A program made the position numbers and the translations under genes. This document shows, in pieces, positions 63,769 to 64,000 of a stretch of DNA of 64,000 nucleotides. The notes under the pieces were generated by a model. It searched no databases. It was not told the origin of the DNA and was given only the letters and a program-made list of their open reading frames with translations. This stretch comes from Sphingomonas vulcanisoli (GTDB lineage: Bacteria; Pseudomonadota; Alphaproteobacteria; Sphingomonadales; Sphingomonadaceae). The DNA lies in assembly GCF_011761305.1 (NCBI RefSeq), contig NZ_JAAOZC010000003.1, positions 62,001 through 126,000 on the forward strand. The letters run 5' to 3'. Position 1 is the first letter of the stretch. Every line of letters begins with the position of its first letter.

Positions 63769-64000
63769 GGAAACGCCATCCGCGCGCCGATCTTCTGCGC
63801 GCCCGCCTTCAGCCCGCGAAAGCCTTTCGCGAAATTTGCCATCGTCTTGACGACATCGGGCAATTGGCGGGGATCGGCGGCGAGGCTCTTGAGCATCGCG
63901 GGGGTATCGAGGCTGCCGTCGGGCTTCATGCAGACGGTGACCGCGTGTGGCAGCAGGTGGCCGGCCTCGTCCGATACAATGCGGACGATCACGAAGGGCA
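63762..64000 (-). CDS. hpnG: Hopanoid-associated phosphorylase HpnG, C-terminal part
   Basis: The frame is open to the edge of the window and reads PFVIVRIVSDEAGHLLPHAV at the edge, then LDTPAMLKSLAADPRQLPDVVKTMANFAKGFRGLKAGAQKIG, a typical end of HpnG, a nucleoside-phosphorylase-fold protein that removes adenine from adenosylhopane. The start lies outside the window. It converges with hpnH. Confidence 0.8.
   Translation of the reverse strand, partial: PFVIVRIVSDEAGHLLPHAVTVCMKPDGSLDTPAMLKSLAADPRQLPDVVKTMANFAKGFRGLKAGAQKIGARMAFPG

Overview
The window looks like a stretch of chromosome from a Sphingomonas-like member of the Sphingomonadaceae (Alphaproteobacteria). The evidence is high-GC codon use, a CcrM-type GANTC methylase, a three-part proton-translocating transhydrogenase operon headed by an aa3-oxidase subunit IV-like peptide, hopanoid genes (hpnH, hpnG), an exosortase/EPS cluster, a TonB-dependent receptor and an N-terminally extended ribosomal protein S9. 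There is no rRNA operon, prophage, classical insertion sequence, integrase or CRISPR array. One tRNA gene, tRNA-Val(UAC), is present.

Layout. 1-13.8 kb: an SDR oxidoreductase and GH130-like protein pair, a TonB receptor, a PafA-like phosphatase, a small envelope/glycan group (flippase-like membrane protein, DUF2334 deacetylase, GT4 glycosyltransferase), a 2OG-Fe(II) oxygenase, a DUF1244 protein and a dienelactone hydrolase. 13.9-28.5 kb: an exopolysaccharide region with dTDP-L-rhamnose synthesis (rfbC-rfbB-rfbD-rfbA), a TPR lipoprotein, an export operon (Wza-like, outer-membrane barrel, Wzz-like, BY-kinase-like) and, facing it, a secreted glycosidase-like protein, an exosortase, EpsI and an EpsD-type PPIase. 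A second 2OG-Fe(II) oxygenase diverges from that operon. 28.5-44.2 kb: mostly housekeeping and peptide/cofactor metabolism (msrA, sua5, GntR regulator, nitroreductase, POT transporter, two amidohydrolases, M13 peptidase, glmM, thiD, a Mug/TDG-type glycosylase, AI-2E permease, rnhB, folP). 44.2-52.9 kb: a membrane LuxR-type regulator with DUF4019, ccrM, the pnt operon, a PEP-CTERM protein, a hemerythrin and a winged-helix regulator. 53-64 kb: two tiny membrane-protein genes, tRNA-Val, a dipeptidase, rplM-rpsI, ctaA, dxs and an hpnM-like/ispH/hpnH/hpnG hopanoid-isoprenoid group.

The most distinctive feature is the number of intergenic palindromes, about nineteen in 64 kb. They fall into at least four families and mostly sit between convergent genes. 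The largest family (A, 118-128 bp) has inverted ends of the form ATCCTCCCC/GGGGAGGAT and two inner hairpins. The hairpin sequences differ between copies but pairing is kept, which argues for selection on structure. One copy is inserted in frame in the signal-peptide region of an amidohydrolase. Another sits in the pnt operon directly upstream of a DUF559 (Vsr-like) nuclease gene, and the DUF559 gene ends in a shortened copy of the element ends. Because GGGGAGGA resembles a Shine-Dalgarno sequence, the element may carry its own ribosome-binding site. This repeat-plus-nuclease arrangement is my best candidate for an undescribed mobile or selfish system. It is inferred from one locus and needs genome-wide comparison.

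All function calls come from reading motifs by eye. No database search was possible.
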